Source: a virus
Strand: one strand, 5' to 3'
IMG/VR virus record: IMGVR_UViG_3300021142_000024
Span: 1-64,000 of that record
Length of the DNA stretch: 64,000 bases
A program made the position numbers and the translations under genes. Positions 44,595-53,753 of the stretch are shown here, piece after piece. How positions within the stretch are numbered: position 1 is the stretch's first letter; every line of letters begins with the position of its first letter. Under the pieces are notes generated by a model. That model was given only the letters and a program-made list of their open reading frames with translations, made no database searches and had not been told where the DNA came from.

Positions 44595-45237
44595 ATATAT
44601 ATTCGTTTATCGTGTACTCTTTAATATCTGCTTCAGCAACAAAAGTATGTATACATTTTAATTTAGCATTAGGGTTAGAACCTATCCAAAATTCTGCTCC
44701 CATTCTTTTATGTATATAATTTTCATCTAAATATGAATTATCTAAAGACATTATATGTTTATATTTAGACCACCAAAAATTTCCACTAAAATGAGGAAAA
44801 TATCCTAAAAATGTATCTTCTCTATACAATGGACCTACACTATCATATTCATGTAATATTTCTATACATTTTTTCCATTCATAAATAACTTTATATTGTA
44901 CTAATCTTCTCCATAAATTTTGAGATATAGAGTTATGAGTTATTCCTTTAGTATGAAAATATAATACATAATCATTTGGTTTTATTATTAATGGTATTAA
45001 TCTTAAAGTATGCTTTTCATCTCCATTATCAAAAAAATGTAATTTTATTTTTGAATATTTTCCTACTAAGTTAATTATCCACTTTTTTTCTTCTTCTCCA
45101 CCTACAATACCTATATGGAATTCTTGACAATATTTGTATAATCCTGAATTAAAAATATTAGTTAATTGTTCTGTTATAATATCTTTATAGTTATTAATTA
45201 GATAGGCGTGATAAAATAATTTTATATCTTTTTCCAT
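44587..45237 (-). CDS. Glycosyltransferase-like protein (216 aa)
   Basis: DIKLFYHAYLINNYKDIITE, GIVGGEEEKKWIINLV, DYVLYFHTKGITHNSISQNL, GPLYREDTFLGYFPHFSGNF. The YFHTKG motif is seen in WcaK/rhamnan-type sugar transferases and related phage proteins. I prefer the ATG at 45235..45237 (MEKDIKLFYH). Role within the glycan cluster inferred from context. Confidence 0.7.
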   Translation of the reverse strand: MEKDIKLFYHAYLINNYKDIITEQLTNIFNSGLYKYCQEFHIGIVGGEEEKKWIINLVGKYSKIKLHFFDNGDEKHTLRLIPLIIKPNDYVLYFHTKGITHNSISQNLWRRLVQYKVIYEWKKCIEILHEYDSVGPLYREDTFLGYFPHFSGNFWWSKYKHIMSLDNSYLDENYIHKRMGAEFWIGSNPNAKLKCIHTFVAEADIKEYTINEYIYE

Positions 45238-45851
45238 ATACCAATTCCACATGTTGTTTTATAAATAAATTCTAAACATTCACTATGTTTTATATCTTGC
45301 CATAATTTAACTACACCTGGACATGCAGTGCTAGCTATATCATGTAAAACTATATACCCGTTTTCTTCTAGTAAAGGTAAAGCATTATTATAATCAGTTT
45401 TAACACCTTCATATGAATGATCTCCATCAATAAAAATAATATCATATTTTTTATTACATTTAGTTAACCATTCATTACTATCAGTATCATAAAATTCTAT
45501 TGTATTAGTTAAATTATTTTTCAACCATTTTATTTTTTCTACAATAGATTCTCTTTGATCTTGATGCCAATAAGAAGAGTTATCTATGGCTGTTGAAGAT
45601 TCTAAATTTTCTTGAATAAAAGTTTCAATTAAAAATGATCCACCTTTACCAATTCCTATATTTAAATAATTTTTAAATTTTTTATTTTTTAAGAACCATA
45701 AATATTCAATATATTCTTCAGGTACTTGTTGTATTTCTAGTCCACCTACATATAAATGATCACCAAACCAACTATGATGATTAACTCCAGCTTCATTACA
45801 TAACCAATAAAAAAGTTCATCTTTTGTAATTTTTTTTATATTTGGTATCAT
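45222..45851 (-). CDS. SAM-dependent methyltransferase (Methyltransf_24 type)
   Basis: NYLNIGIGKGGSFLIETFIQ (SAM-binding loop), ESSTAIDNSSYW, YDIIFIDGDHSYEGVKTDYN and GYIVLHDI are the core of class I methyltransferases with the DGDH-SY signature. Probably methylates a sugar or glycan in this cluster. 209 aa, standard size. Confidence 0.85.
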   Translation of the reverse strand: MIPNIKKITKDELFYWLCNEAGVNHHSWFGDHLYVGGLEIQQVPEEYIEYLWFLKNKKFKNYLNIGIGKGGSFLIETFIQENLESSTAIDNSSYWHQDQRESIVEKIKWLKNNLTNTIEFYDTDSNEWLTKCNKKYDIIFIDGDHSYEGVKTDYNNALPLLEENGYIVLHDIASTACPGVVKLWQDIKHSECLEFIYKTTCGIGIWKKI

Positions 45852-45854
45852 ATT

Positions 45855-47081
45855 TTAAATAGTTTTTATGTTTGGTATTAAAATAATAAATTTTCCTTTA
45901 TATTCTAAATTTAAAGATTTAATAATATAATCTGCAAAATTATGTGCTAAAATTAATATATAATCTGGTTGTTTTTGTTTTAAAATACTTCTATTTACTA
46001 TTTGAATACCTGTACCAGGAATAAATTTTCCTTGTTTAATATCAGTATCATCAATAACAACATCAATATCATTATAGTCTAAATTCATTGCATTTAAATA
46101 AATGCACCCTTTAGCAGCTGCTCCAAATCCATAGATAGTTTTCCCTTCAGATTTTAATTGTTTAATAAAGTTTTTAGAATTAATAATATGTTTTTGGACT
46201 TCTTCTCCCCATTTAATATGATAATCTAAATCATACTTTTTTTCTAATTGAATATATTCTTCAATGGTGTTATCTACAGTATATTTAGAATTAAATTTAG
46301 CTATTATAAGTCTTAGAGTACCACCATGTATATCTTGTTTAGTAATATTAATAATTTTCATTCCATATTTTTCCATCATCATTTTCATAGGAGTTATAGA
46401 ATGATAAAATACATGCTCATGATATATTTGATCAAATTGATTAGTTTCCATTCCGCTAATCCAATATGGAAATTCTAAAATCCAAATACCATTTTCAGTT
46501 AATAAATGTTCAACTCCTTTTGCAAAAGAATTTATATCTAATAAATGTTGAAATACGTTAGTAGAAATAATCACATCAGATTTTTTATCTAATTCTATAG
46601 CTATTTTATATGAAAAAAATTTAGTTAAACATGGAATATTTTTTTCTTTACACGCTAAAGATAAATTTTGTGATGGATCTATATTTAATAAATCTAATAC
46701 TTTATCACTTACACTTCTAAATGAATTAAGTAATGTACCGTCGTTACCACCAATATCAATTATACTTGTATTATCTTCTATATTAATATACTCTTGAATA
46801 TTTTTAAACATTTCTTGACAATGTTTAGAATATGGCTTATTTACTTCTGATTTAAATAGATAATATGAAAACAATAATTCCCCATCTACAGCTATACTTA
46901 ATGAAGATTCTCCTGATTTAGGATAATAATTTATATTTAACGGAAATTTTTGAGCATTAATAGAGTCTTCTCTAGTATCACACAAATTATTAACTAATGG
47001 AATATTTCCTAAATCAAAATATTTTATTTGTTTATTATGCTCGGTTATTGGACATTTACTAATCACTGAGTAATTTTTCAT
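45855..47081 (-). CDS. Sugar C-methyltransferase-like protein (408 aa)
   Basis: Three-part architecture of NDP-hexose C-methyltransferases: an N-terminal ~60 residues (FDLGNIPLVNNLCDTREDS) where the usual zinc cysteines are mostly missing, a central SAM domain (SIIDIGGNDGTLLNSF, VIISTNVFQHLLDINSF, QIYHEHVFYHSITPM) and a C-terminal NAD-like domain (TIYGFGAAAKGCIYLN, VIDDTDIKQGKFIPG). It makes branched or methylated deoxysugars in this family; the substrate here is unknown. Confidence 0.82.
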   Translation of the reverse strand: MKNYSVISKCPITEHNKQIKYFDLGNIPLVNNLCDTREDSINAQKFPLNINYYPKSGESSLSIAVDGELLFSYYLFKSEVNKPYSKHCQEMFKNIQEYINIEDNTSIIDIGGNDGTLLNSFRSVSDKVLDLLNIDPSQNLSLACKEKNIPCLTKFFSYKIAIELDKKSDVIISTNVFQHLLDINSFAKGVEHLLTENGIWILEFPYWISGMETNQFDQIYHEHVFYHSITPMKMMMEKYGMKIINITKQDIHGGTLRLIIAKFNSKYTVDNTIEEYIQLEKKYDLDYHIKWGEEVQKHIINSKNFIKQLKSEGKTIYGFGAAAKGCIYLNAMNLDYNDIDVVIDDTDIKQGKFIPGTGIQIVNRSILKQKQPDYILILAHNFADYIIKSLNLEYKGKFIILIPNIKTI

Positions 47082-47736
47082 ATTTACTAATATTTAAACT
47101 AAAATTATTATTTGTTGGTTTTTTAATTGATTCAACTTTATTATACTTAGATGCATATTCAAATATAGTTTTAGCATGCGTTCCTATATTTAATATTCCA
47201 GTAATATCAGATTTTATCGCTTTTAATATCATTGGAGCTATAATATCAATATAATCTTTACTAACTATTTGATTAGTCCATGCTTTTGTATATGGAAATT
47301 TATTTGAACCAAAACTAGTTCTAATTATTAAATGATTTGGATTCAATCTAACTGAGCACTCTCCTCCTAATTTTGTCCATGCATAATTATTATATGGCAG
47401 TATATGATCTATTTCTTTATAATTTCCACGTATTCCTGGATATATATAATCAGTAGATATATAGATTAATCTTTTATTATTCTCAATGCAATATTCAGAT
47501 ATATATCCAGTACCTATTATATTAGTTTTTATAGCAAGTATTGGATTTATATCTATATCATGTGAATTAGTTATAGCTGCTGCATGAATTATAATATCTG
47601 GATTTATTGATTTTAATTTTAATTTTATATCATCTTTTGTAATATCAAAATCATTGCTAGATAGTCCTATAATATTTGGATCTATTTTTTGTAATTCTCT
47701 ACTTAACAATCCATTCTTCCCAGTAATTACTATCAT
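47059..47736 (-). CDS. RmlD-like NAD(P)-dependent sugar reductase
   Basis: Short-chain dehydrogenase of the dTDP-4-dehydrorhamnose reductase group: IVITGKNGLLSRELQ (GxxGxxG), DFDIT, PDIIIHAAAITNS, RLIYISTDYIY, YAWTKLGGE (YxxxK). At 225 residues it is shorter than bacterial RmlD (~290-300) and lacks most of the substrate domain. Overlaps the downstream methyltransferase gene by 23 bases. Confidence 0.82.
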   Translation of the reverse strand: MIVITGKNGLLSRELQKIDPNIIGLSSNDFDITKDDIKLKLKSINPDIIIHAAAITNSHDIDINPILAIKTNIIGTGYISEYCIENNKRLIYISTDYIYPGIRGNYKEIDHILPYNNYAWTKLGGECSVRLNPNHLIIRTSFGSNKFPYTKAWTNQIVSKDYIDIIAPMILKAIKSDITGILNIGTHAKTIFEYASKYNKVESIKKPTNNNFSLNISKYEKLLSD

Positions 47737-48350
47737 ATTGTGTCGTATAATTTATTTTGTTTCTCTTGTCTTTCTATTGTCTTTGGATGTATCAAATAAA
47801 ATTGATCTGGTAATCTTGATACTCCTTTATATCCCACTAATCTTTCGTGGACTTTACCGATCCATTGTATTTCTGGAACGTTCTTACAAATTCTGCCTTG
47901 TAAATCTGGCCAATTAATTCTACTCTGATCATCTAGATTCCAACCCCATTTAGATATATGCTCCTTTGTTAAACCTTCTACTGTATTCCATCTTGGTATA
48001 TAGTACAGATCTACTTCAGGATTCATTTCTAATATCATTGGTAGATATTCAATAATATCCTCATTTAAGTATTCATCAGCATCTATATAAATAATATAAT
48101 CCTTTTTACAAAAATTCTTTATATTGTTCTTGAAAGTGGCAAAATCTTTATTTAATGGAAATTCAATTAGAGTTTCTATGTGATTTTTAAAACCAAACAC
48201 TATCATCTTAACCTCATCTGATGCATTAGTATCTAATTGGATTATTATTTCATCTTTTTCAGATTTATAATCACATAGCTTGGTAAGTAACCTATTTAAT
48301 TCTTCATGTTCATTACATGCTGTTATAGCATAACTAATTGTAGGAGTCAT
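47733..48350 (-). CDS. GT2-type glycosyltransferase (205 aa)
   Basis: ISYAITACNEHEELNRLLTK, DEIIIQLDTNASDEV, KDYIIYIDADEYLNEDII (DxD motif) and IGKVHERLVGYKGVSRLPDQ are typical of family 2 glycosyltransferases acting on lipid or surface glycans. Four-base overlap with the reductase gene indicates an operon. Confidence 0.85.
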   Translation of the reverse strand: MTPTISYAITACNEHEELNRLLTKLCDYKSEKDEIIIQLDTNASDEVKMIVFGFKNHIETLIEFPLNKDFATFKNNIKNFCKKDYIIYIDADEYLNEDIIEYLPMILEMNPEVDLYYIPRWNTVEGLTKEHISKWGWNLDDQSRINWPDLQGRICKNVPEIQWIGKVHERLVGYKGVSRLPDQFYLIHPKTIERQEKQNKLYDTI

Positions 48351-48811
48351 TACTCTTCTATATTTTCAATTTCAAAAAATCCTATATAATTACAAGCATC
48401 AAAAAATCCGTCTATTCCAAAATGTTGCATAGTCTGTGAGTCAGATTTATGCGTTTGATTTTTAAAACGTGGAGATTGCGCCTCCTCTTTAGTCAATTCT
48501 TTTGTTTTAATTCCAGAAAAATAGCAATCATCTTTTGAAGTACCATTTAAAAATACAGTGCCTTTTGTAGGAATATTTATAGTAGCTGGGTACCAAACTC
48601 TACCACTTTCTTCTACATATGCACATTCTTTATGAAGTTCTGGAAGTGTGGACTCAAATTCTTCAAAATCAAATTCTCCTTCTATCATTAAATCAGATGT
48701 TTGATACCCACATTGAAAACAAATATAGGAGTTCATAGTCTCATTTATAGGAGTAGTATAGCAAGATTCTAGTGCTCCACATTTTGGACAAGTAGTTAAT
48801 TTATCTATCAT
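48350..48811 (-). CDS. Zinc-ribbon phage protein (153 aa)
   Basis: The N-terminal CPKCGALESC ... CFQCGYQTS forms a zinc ribbon. An acidic middle is followed by strand-rich VFLNGTSKDDCYFSGI. It sits inside the glycan cluster, stop-to-start contact on both sides. Function unknown. Confidence 0.7.
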   Translation of the reverse strand: MIDKLTTCPKCGALESCYTTPINETMNSYICFQCGYQTSDLMIEGEFDFEEFESTLPELHKECAYVEESGRVWYPATINIPTKGTVFLNGTSKDDCYFSGIKTKELTKEEAQSPRFKNQTHKSDSQTMQHFGIDGFFDACNYIGFFEIENIEE

Positions 48812-50119
48812 TTACATTTTTTTTAAAGCGGGTAATTCTATTTTTTTGAGTTGGGGTAATTTTAAAGCTACGTGTTTAGGGAATTTATCTAAAGTCTCAT
48901 TGAGTTTTTCTTTCATTTTATCATATGTAAAATTCTCAAATACATATCTAGATTGACGTTTAGCATTAACCTCATAATTCTTATAATTCTGCCACATATC
49001 TAGCATCTTCTTAGCTGCAAAGTCCATATTTGGATAAAACCATTGTGATCCTTGTATAAGCATATTCTGTGCTTGAGCTGAGGGGTGTATCTCTTTAAGT
49101 TCTCCTGGGACAAAATTACAAAATTCATCATTACAAAAATCAAGATGACCTGACCAATATGATACTAATGCTGGCTTTTTAGACATAAAGAACTCTGAAA
49201 GTGGTCTAAAATACCCTTCGCCTTTTACTAGACCTAACATAACCTTAATTTTATCATGATTATATAGATCATTCATGTCATTATCTCCAAATTCACCATG
49301 AAGTAAATACACATTTGGAAGTGTTTTAGCTATCACAGTCTTTCTAATTGAATCTATTTTATTAAGAATATCATCTCTATCCATTATACTATTTGTGCCT
49401 CTTGCTGTCTTTAATATCAGAGCCGGTGGATTAGTCTTATTCTTAAATGTCTCAAGGAAAGTTTTTATAGTTAATCCCACATTTTTTCTATCTTCTCCGA
49501 TATCTCCATTCATCCAATGACCTACAAATAAAAAGCAGAAATTTTCTTTGATCTCATCAAGAGAATCTACTAAATCAGAACCTTTGATATTATTATCATC
49601 AATATAAAAATATTTAGATGTATCAATACCCTCAAATAGAACTTCTACTGGTTTCTCAAGTTTTATATGTGCTATTATCTGACCAGTATTATTATCTTTT
49701 TGATCAAATTTTGAATTCTCAAATACCTGTTTAGCATGTTCAGATGATACTAAAGTTAAATTCATTTTATTCACTCCTTGAATCCAACTAGGATCGCATA
49801 TAGTAGTCTCTATACCCGCAGTTACGCCTAAATTATATAGTTTACCTATAGGTTGAAATTCATTTGGTACTGTGATCTGGCACCAATAATCTGGTTGTTG
49901 ATTAAGTTGATAAATTAATAGAGTATTCATCCAACCCATAGTCTCCTGATGATCATTAATAAAACCCCATGGGCAATTACCCCAACGCTGAGGCAGTACT
50001 TTAATATCCCACTCATCTTTTTTTGACTCATAAAGAGCTTTAATAAAATCTCTACTTCTTGCACCATATCCTGAATAAGTGTCAATAGGACATGATATTA
50101 CACATAACGGCTTTATCAT
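48812..50119 (-). CDS. GT-B glycosyltransferase, GT4-like (435 aa)
   Basis: CVISCPIDTYSGYGARSRDF (N-terminal Rossmann with the SGYGA loop), FCFLFVGHWMNGDIGEDRKN, ALILKTARGTNSIM, VYLLHGEFGDNDMNDLYNHD and a GLVKGEGYFRPLSEF segment (E-x7-E donor site) match GT4-type enzymes. Pairs with the next, larger GT4-like gene two bases upstream. Confidence 0.85.
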   Translation of the reverse strand: MIKPLCVISCPIDTYSGYGARSRDFIKALYESKKDEWDIKVLPQRWGNCPWGFINDHQETMGWMNTLLIYQLNQQPDYWCQITVPNEFQPIGKLYNLGVTAGIETTICDPSWIQGVNKMNLTLVSSEHAKQVFENSKFDQKDNNTGQIIAHIKLEKPVEVLFEGIDTSKYFYIDDNNIKGSDLVDSLDEIKENFCFLFVGHWMNGDIGEDRKNVGLTIKTFLETFKNKTNPPALILKTARGTNSIMDRDDILNKIDSIRKTVIAKTLPNVYLLHGEFGDNDMNDLYNHDKIKVMLGLVKGEGYFRPLSEFFMSKKPALVSYWSGHLDFCNDEFCNFVPGELKEIHPSAQAQNMLIQGSQWFYPNMDFAAKKMLDMWQNYKNYEVNAKRQSRYVFENFTYDKMKEKLNETLDKFPKHVALKLPQLKKIELPALKKM

Positions 50120-50120
50120 A

Positions 50121-51563
50121 TTAGTATGTTAATTTATGTTTAATCCTTTTAGGCTTGATTGATTCAATTTTTATCAATTGAAATTTCTTTCTTGGCTCAA
50201 AATTATCAATTGTCTTATTTATCGTATTTATTACATTCTTACACATCCATCTTGCACTCATCATAGACTCATCACCTGTAACCCATTTTCTAGCGCTCAG
50301 ACCAATTCTCTGACGATCTTCTAGGCCTATGTTATATAGATAATGGATTGCGGTAGAAATGTCCCTAAAATCGCACCTATCATCCCAAATATATGGAGTA
50401 GGCAGACTACCTACTAGACTTAAATTAGAAGGGAATACTGGAATTGCCCATGCGCCATGATCTTTTAAAGCGCCTTGATGATTAGATGGTAGTTCTGTAG
50501 AAGGAGTAAACCACTGACCTTGATCATCTACAAATCTCATTTGATCTTGCATACCTCCAGTAACGTTTGCAATTATCATTTTACCTGCCATCATAGACTC
50601 TGTCAAAGATAGACCCCAACCCTCATTAGAACTTACTAGAGCAGTTCCGTCTGCAATATTATATAGCAAATTCATTTGATCTGGACTATATGCACCATCT
50701 GCAAAATATACTTTCTGATACTCTGGATCACATAGTAATTCTATAACTACAGGTAGATCAGTACCATTCTCATCAGTTTTATGAGTATGCAGTAGTAGTG
50801 CACATTTCTTTGCATTCTCTTTGCCTATAGAATCCGTAAAGTGAGACCAGGCTGCAATCAGATCTGAAGTAGATTTTCTACGAATATTACGAGCATTGTA
50901 TAAAAGTACAAATTCTGGATCGAAATCACCAAATATAGATTTTTTAAGTGTTATCATATCATTATACTCAGGAGAATATTCTGTGATTGGTTTAAAGATA
51001 TTCTCATTAATTCCATGTGGTATATATTCTATTATCTTCTCTTTTGCAAGAGAATCAAGCACCATCTCTGTTATTAATTTTGTCTGCTTTGAAATGCACA
51101 TGAAAGTATCACATGATTCATAATATGATTTATTATATAGAGGAGCTGGAAAATTATCCCATATACTTAGATATATTAGGGGGGTGGTTTTTCTAATCTC
51201 AGCTTCCATATCAAAAAGCCAAGTATAATATCTAGGATCAGTAAATATTAATATAGCATCTGGCTTTTCTATTTGTAATATTTGACGTATTAGATCTGGA
51301 TTTCCATATCCATCAGTAGGATATAATATTACAGAAGAATTATCAATTCCTAAAATACTATCTGTATCTGTTGAAAGATCGAGTCTCTTACCTTTGTCTG
51401 GATGGTTCATTCCTCCAGCTATTTGAACCCAGTTAAATATATGAGCAGTACCTAAAACTATTTCTTTAGACATAGTAGCAATACCGCTAAAAAATCTAAG
51501 ATCATCACCTAAAAATAGGATCTTTTTCCTATCTTCTTTTTTAATGTAACCTGTATTTGTCAT
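50121..51563 (-). CDS. GT-B glycosyltransferase, GT4-like (480 aa)
   Basis: ILFLGDDLRFFSGIATMSKE, a donor-binding C-domain with FVLLYNARNIRRKSTSDLIA, KVYFADGAYSPDQMNLLYNI and ALVSSNEGWGLSLTESMMAG (EGWGLSLTE, the classic GT4 signature). Likely cytoplasmic, using an NDP-sugar. At the upstream end of the cluster. Confidence 0.9.
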   Translation of the reverse strand: MTNTGYIKKEDRKKILFLGDDLRFFSGIATMSKEIVLGTAHIFNWVQIAGGMNHPDKGKRLDLSTDTDSILGIDNSSVILYPTDGYGNPDLIRQILQIEKPDAILIFTDPRYYTWLFDMEAEIRKTTPLIYLSIWDNFPAPLYNKSYYESCDTFMCISKQTKLITEMVLDSLAKEKIIEYIPHGINENIFKPITEYSPEYNDMITLKKSIFGDFDPEFVLLYNARNIRRKSTSDLIAAWSHFTDSIGKENAKKCALLLHTHKTDENGTDLPVVIELLCDPEYQKVYFADGAYSPDQMNLLYNIADGTALVSSNEGWGLSLTESMMAGKMIIANVTGGMQDQMRFVDDQGQWFTPSTELPSNHQGALKDHGAWAIPVFPSNLSLVGSLPTPYIWDDRCDFRDISTAIHYLYNIGLEDRQRIGLSARKWVTGDESMMSARWMCKNVINTINKTIDNFEPRKKFQLIKIESIKPKRIKHKLTY

Positions 51564-51565
51564 AA

Positions 51566-51799
51566 TTATAAACTTTTTAATTTTTTAATGTCATCTACGA
51601 ATTGACTTCCTGTATAGTATGTACTGTATGTACTATGCATTTTATGTCTAAATTCTGGATCTGTAATATATAAAAATACAGATCTTTCTGCTAAATCTTG
51701 TAAATACATTTTATTGATCTTAGTCAATACTTTAAAATCTTCATAAATACCCTTTGGGAGTTTAATTGATGTAAGTACTCTTTGCTGTTCTTGTGTCAT
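51566..51799 (-). CDS. Ribbon-helix-helix-like protein (77 aa)
   Basis: VLTSIKLPKGIYEDFKVLTK, NKMYLQDLAERSVFLYI fits a strand-helix-helix DNA-binding pattern (CopG/Arc type). It starts the glycan operon and could regulate it; that is inference. Confidence 0.6.
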   Translation of the reverse strand: MTQEQQRVLTSIKLPKGIYEDFKVLTKINKMYLQDLAERSVFLYITDPEFRHKMHSTYSTYYTGSQFVDDIKKLKSL

Positions 51800-51860
51800 A
51801 TTTCTTTATCTATAAATATACATAAAATATTTATGATGTATATTTTAAGAATATTTTTTA

Positions 51861-52763
51861 TTATTTTTTACTGCAAAGTTGATCATTATCCTTAAATGGA
51901 CACCACTTACATGAATCAAAATTCTTAGGGTATTCTTTATCTATGTATTGACCATCTGAAGTAAATGCATCTTTTACAAATGATTTAAGATCTTCTATTG
52001 CTTTTTTTACTGATGGTTTACCTTGAGAAGGCTTGAATTCTTGCACTCGCTTTATAGGAAATTCTGCATCTTCATAAATCTTACGACGAACGATAAAGAA
52101 TTCTACATCAACCATTTCTGGATCAATGTTTAATTTTTTTGAATAAAAGTGCTTATAGAAAAGAACTTGATTTATTTTATTCTTATCAGATTTATCTTTA
52201 TCTTTCCACCCTGATGTACTAGTTTTAATATCATAGATAGTATATTTCCCCGTATTCTTATTCTTCATAATAAGATCTATACTACCAATCATTAGCACAT
52301 TGGGTATTTCATCTACTACCTGTTCAGTAATAGGTATTTCTATACCTACTAAAGTATTATTTTTAAGACTAAAATACTCAGTTCTCTTCTTTTTAATATA
52401 CTCAAGTATTGTATTACCGTCTTCTAAAAATTCTTGTAATTCTGTAGGATTAGAAAAATGATTTCCATTATTAGAAGTGAGCGCCTCTTTATAATTTTCT
52501 ATCATTCTCTGTTTAAAAAAACCTAGTAAATCAATTTTATCTGCAGCAGTTCCAGATTCTGTATACATTATCTCTATATACTTTTGCAGAGCCTCATGTA
52601 TAGAAGTTCCAAAAGTTAGATGAATACTTTGCTCAAATTTTTTATTCTTCTTTACATATTGCAAATACCAATTATGAGGACATGATTTATACATGCTATA
52701 TTGCGAATATGATATAGCTTTTTGACCTAAATCATATCTAACTCCATAATTCTGATTAGGCAT
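51861..52763 (-). CDS. Cas4/RecB-family PD-(D/E)XK nuclease
   Basis: SYSQYSMYKSCPHNWYLQYV, GTSIHEALQKYIEI (His motif), VLMIGSIDLIMKNKNTGKYT (motif with Asp), IYDIKTSTSGWKD (D-x-K) and a C-terminal CKWCPFKDNDQLC. The four Cys (one near the N-terminus, three at the end) fit an iron-sulfur cluster as in Cas4/AddB. Acts as a DNA exonuclease in replication or recombination. No CRISPR array is nearby. Confidence 0.88.
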   Translation of the reverse strand: MPNQNYGVRYDLGQKAISYSQYSMYKSCPHNWYLQYVKKNKKFEQSIHLTFGTSIHEALQKYIEIMYTESGTAADKIDLLGFFKQRMIENYKEALTSNNGNHFSNPTELQEFLEDGNTILEYIKKKRTEYFSLKNNTLVGIEIPITEQVVDEIPNVLMIGSIDLIMKNKNTGKYTIYDIKTSTSGWKDKDKSDKNKINQVLFYKHFYSKKLNIDPEMVDVEFFIVRRKIYEDAEFPIKRVQEFKPSQGKPSVKKAIEDLKSFVKDAFTSDGQYIDKEYPKNFDSCKWCPFKDNDQLCSKK

Positions 52764-52989
52764 CTAGCTGAGTTTTTTGTAATTCTTTAGGCATGAAATC
52801 ATCATTAGTATGTCCACACACTGCACAGCAAAATACTTGAATAGGCACAAGTGCATCTTGAGGAGTGCCAGTTAGAAATTTAGAAGCTTTACGGATTAAA
52901 AGCCCATCTCTAAATACATTTCCACCACATTTTTCACATACTACTACTGTAGTCTTATCTAATGATATGTTTAATTTCTGATTGTTCAT
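52756..52989 (-). CDS. Zinc-ribbon phage protein (77 aa)
   Basis: VVVCEKCGGNVFRDGLLIRK followed by IQVFCCAVCGHTNDDFMP gives a C-x2-C ... C-x2-C zinc ribbon common in small phage proteins. Overlaps the nuclease start by 8 bases. Confidence 0.75.
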   Translation of the reverse strand: MNNQKLNISLDKTTVVVCEKCGGNVFRDGLLIRKASKFLTGTPQDALVPIQVFCCAVCGHTNDDFMPKELQKTQLDA

Positions 52990-53025
52990 AATATAATATG
53001 ATTATAAATGTTATTAAATTTAAAT

Positions 53026-53277
53026 TTATCCTTTAAGTAGATTAATTAATTGAGGTTTAGACATTGCACCTACTGCCTTATTTACTGTTATGCCATTTTC
53101 CATTACTACGATTGTGGGTACTGATGTAACTGAATGTGCTTGGGCCATAGATGGATTTTGTTGTGCATCTATATAATTTACATTAATGCCTAGTTCTAGT
53201 GCAGTAGATTGTACTAGTGGTTTAAACATTTTACAAGGTGTACATGTCTGTGTTGAAAAATAAAGTACGCTTCTCAT
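53026..53277 (-). CDS. Thioredoxin-like protein (83 aa)
   Basis: Active site CTPC at residues 12-15 and the cis-Pro TSVPTIVV make this a compact thioredoxin/glutaredoxin-fold reductant, shorter than the usual ~105. It may supply electrons to a ribonucleotide reductase (not seen here). Confidence 0.88.
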   Translation of the reverse strand: MRSVLYFSTQTCTPCKMFKPLVQSTALELGINVNYIDAQQNPSMAQAHSVTSVPTIVVMENGITVNKAVGAMSKPQLINLLKG

Positions 53278-53283
53278 TTTATA

Positions 53284-53751
53284 TTAAAAGTTTGATGTTG
53301 AAAGATTTTTCATATAATCTAAAGTATTCTGATTTGTTATAGTATGAATATGCTTTATAGCCTCTTGATCTATAGGAATACATGTATTATTAGTAACTAA
53401 GTGTTCTATTAAACTATCCTGAGTAATCATATTAGTAGGATCTAGTTCATACACTTTTCCAGAATATGGATTATTTAATTTATTAAGAGGTACTGCAATA
53501 AAATAAGTTCTATAACTATTTCTAATCTTATTTAATTGATTTCTTTTAATCATAAAAGATTTATCTTTAATCATAGGTACTAGAGTTTTTACTTCTACAT
53601 TTTTTCCATCTATAGTCATATCCTTTTCATGATCAAATGGATTTTCAGATAGTATTGTAATTATACCTCTTGAGTTAAAGTAGTTTGCTATGATCTTTTC
53701 TCCTAATGTACCTAATTCCTTATTCTTGTATTCTACTGATTTTGCATACAT
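53284..53751 (-). CDS. PD-(D/E)XK-fold endonuclease-like protein (155 aa)
   Basis: LGTLGEKIIANYFNSRGIIT (helix with conserved Glu), FDHEKDMTIDGKNVEVKT (D ... E-x-K catalytic core). This arrangement is typical of restriction-like phage nucleases. Target unknown. Stop-to-start contact with the hydroxymethylase gene suggests a joint operon. Confidence 0.7.
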   Translation of the reverse strand: MYAKSVEYKNKELGTLGEKIIANYFNSRGIITILSENPFDHEKDMTIDGKNVEVKTLVPMIKDKSFMIKRNQLNKIRNSYRTYFIAVPLNKLNNPYSGKVYELDPTNMITQDSLIEHLVTNNTCIPIDQEAIKHIHTITNQNTLDYMKNLSTSNF

Positions 53752-53753
53752 TC

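Noticed and set aside
51861-52763. Cas4 as part of a CRISPR system
   Set aside because: No other cas gene or repeat array in the window; neighbours are replication and nucleotide genes, as for phage RecB-like nucleases.
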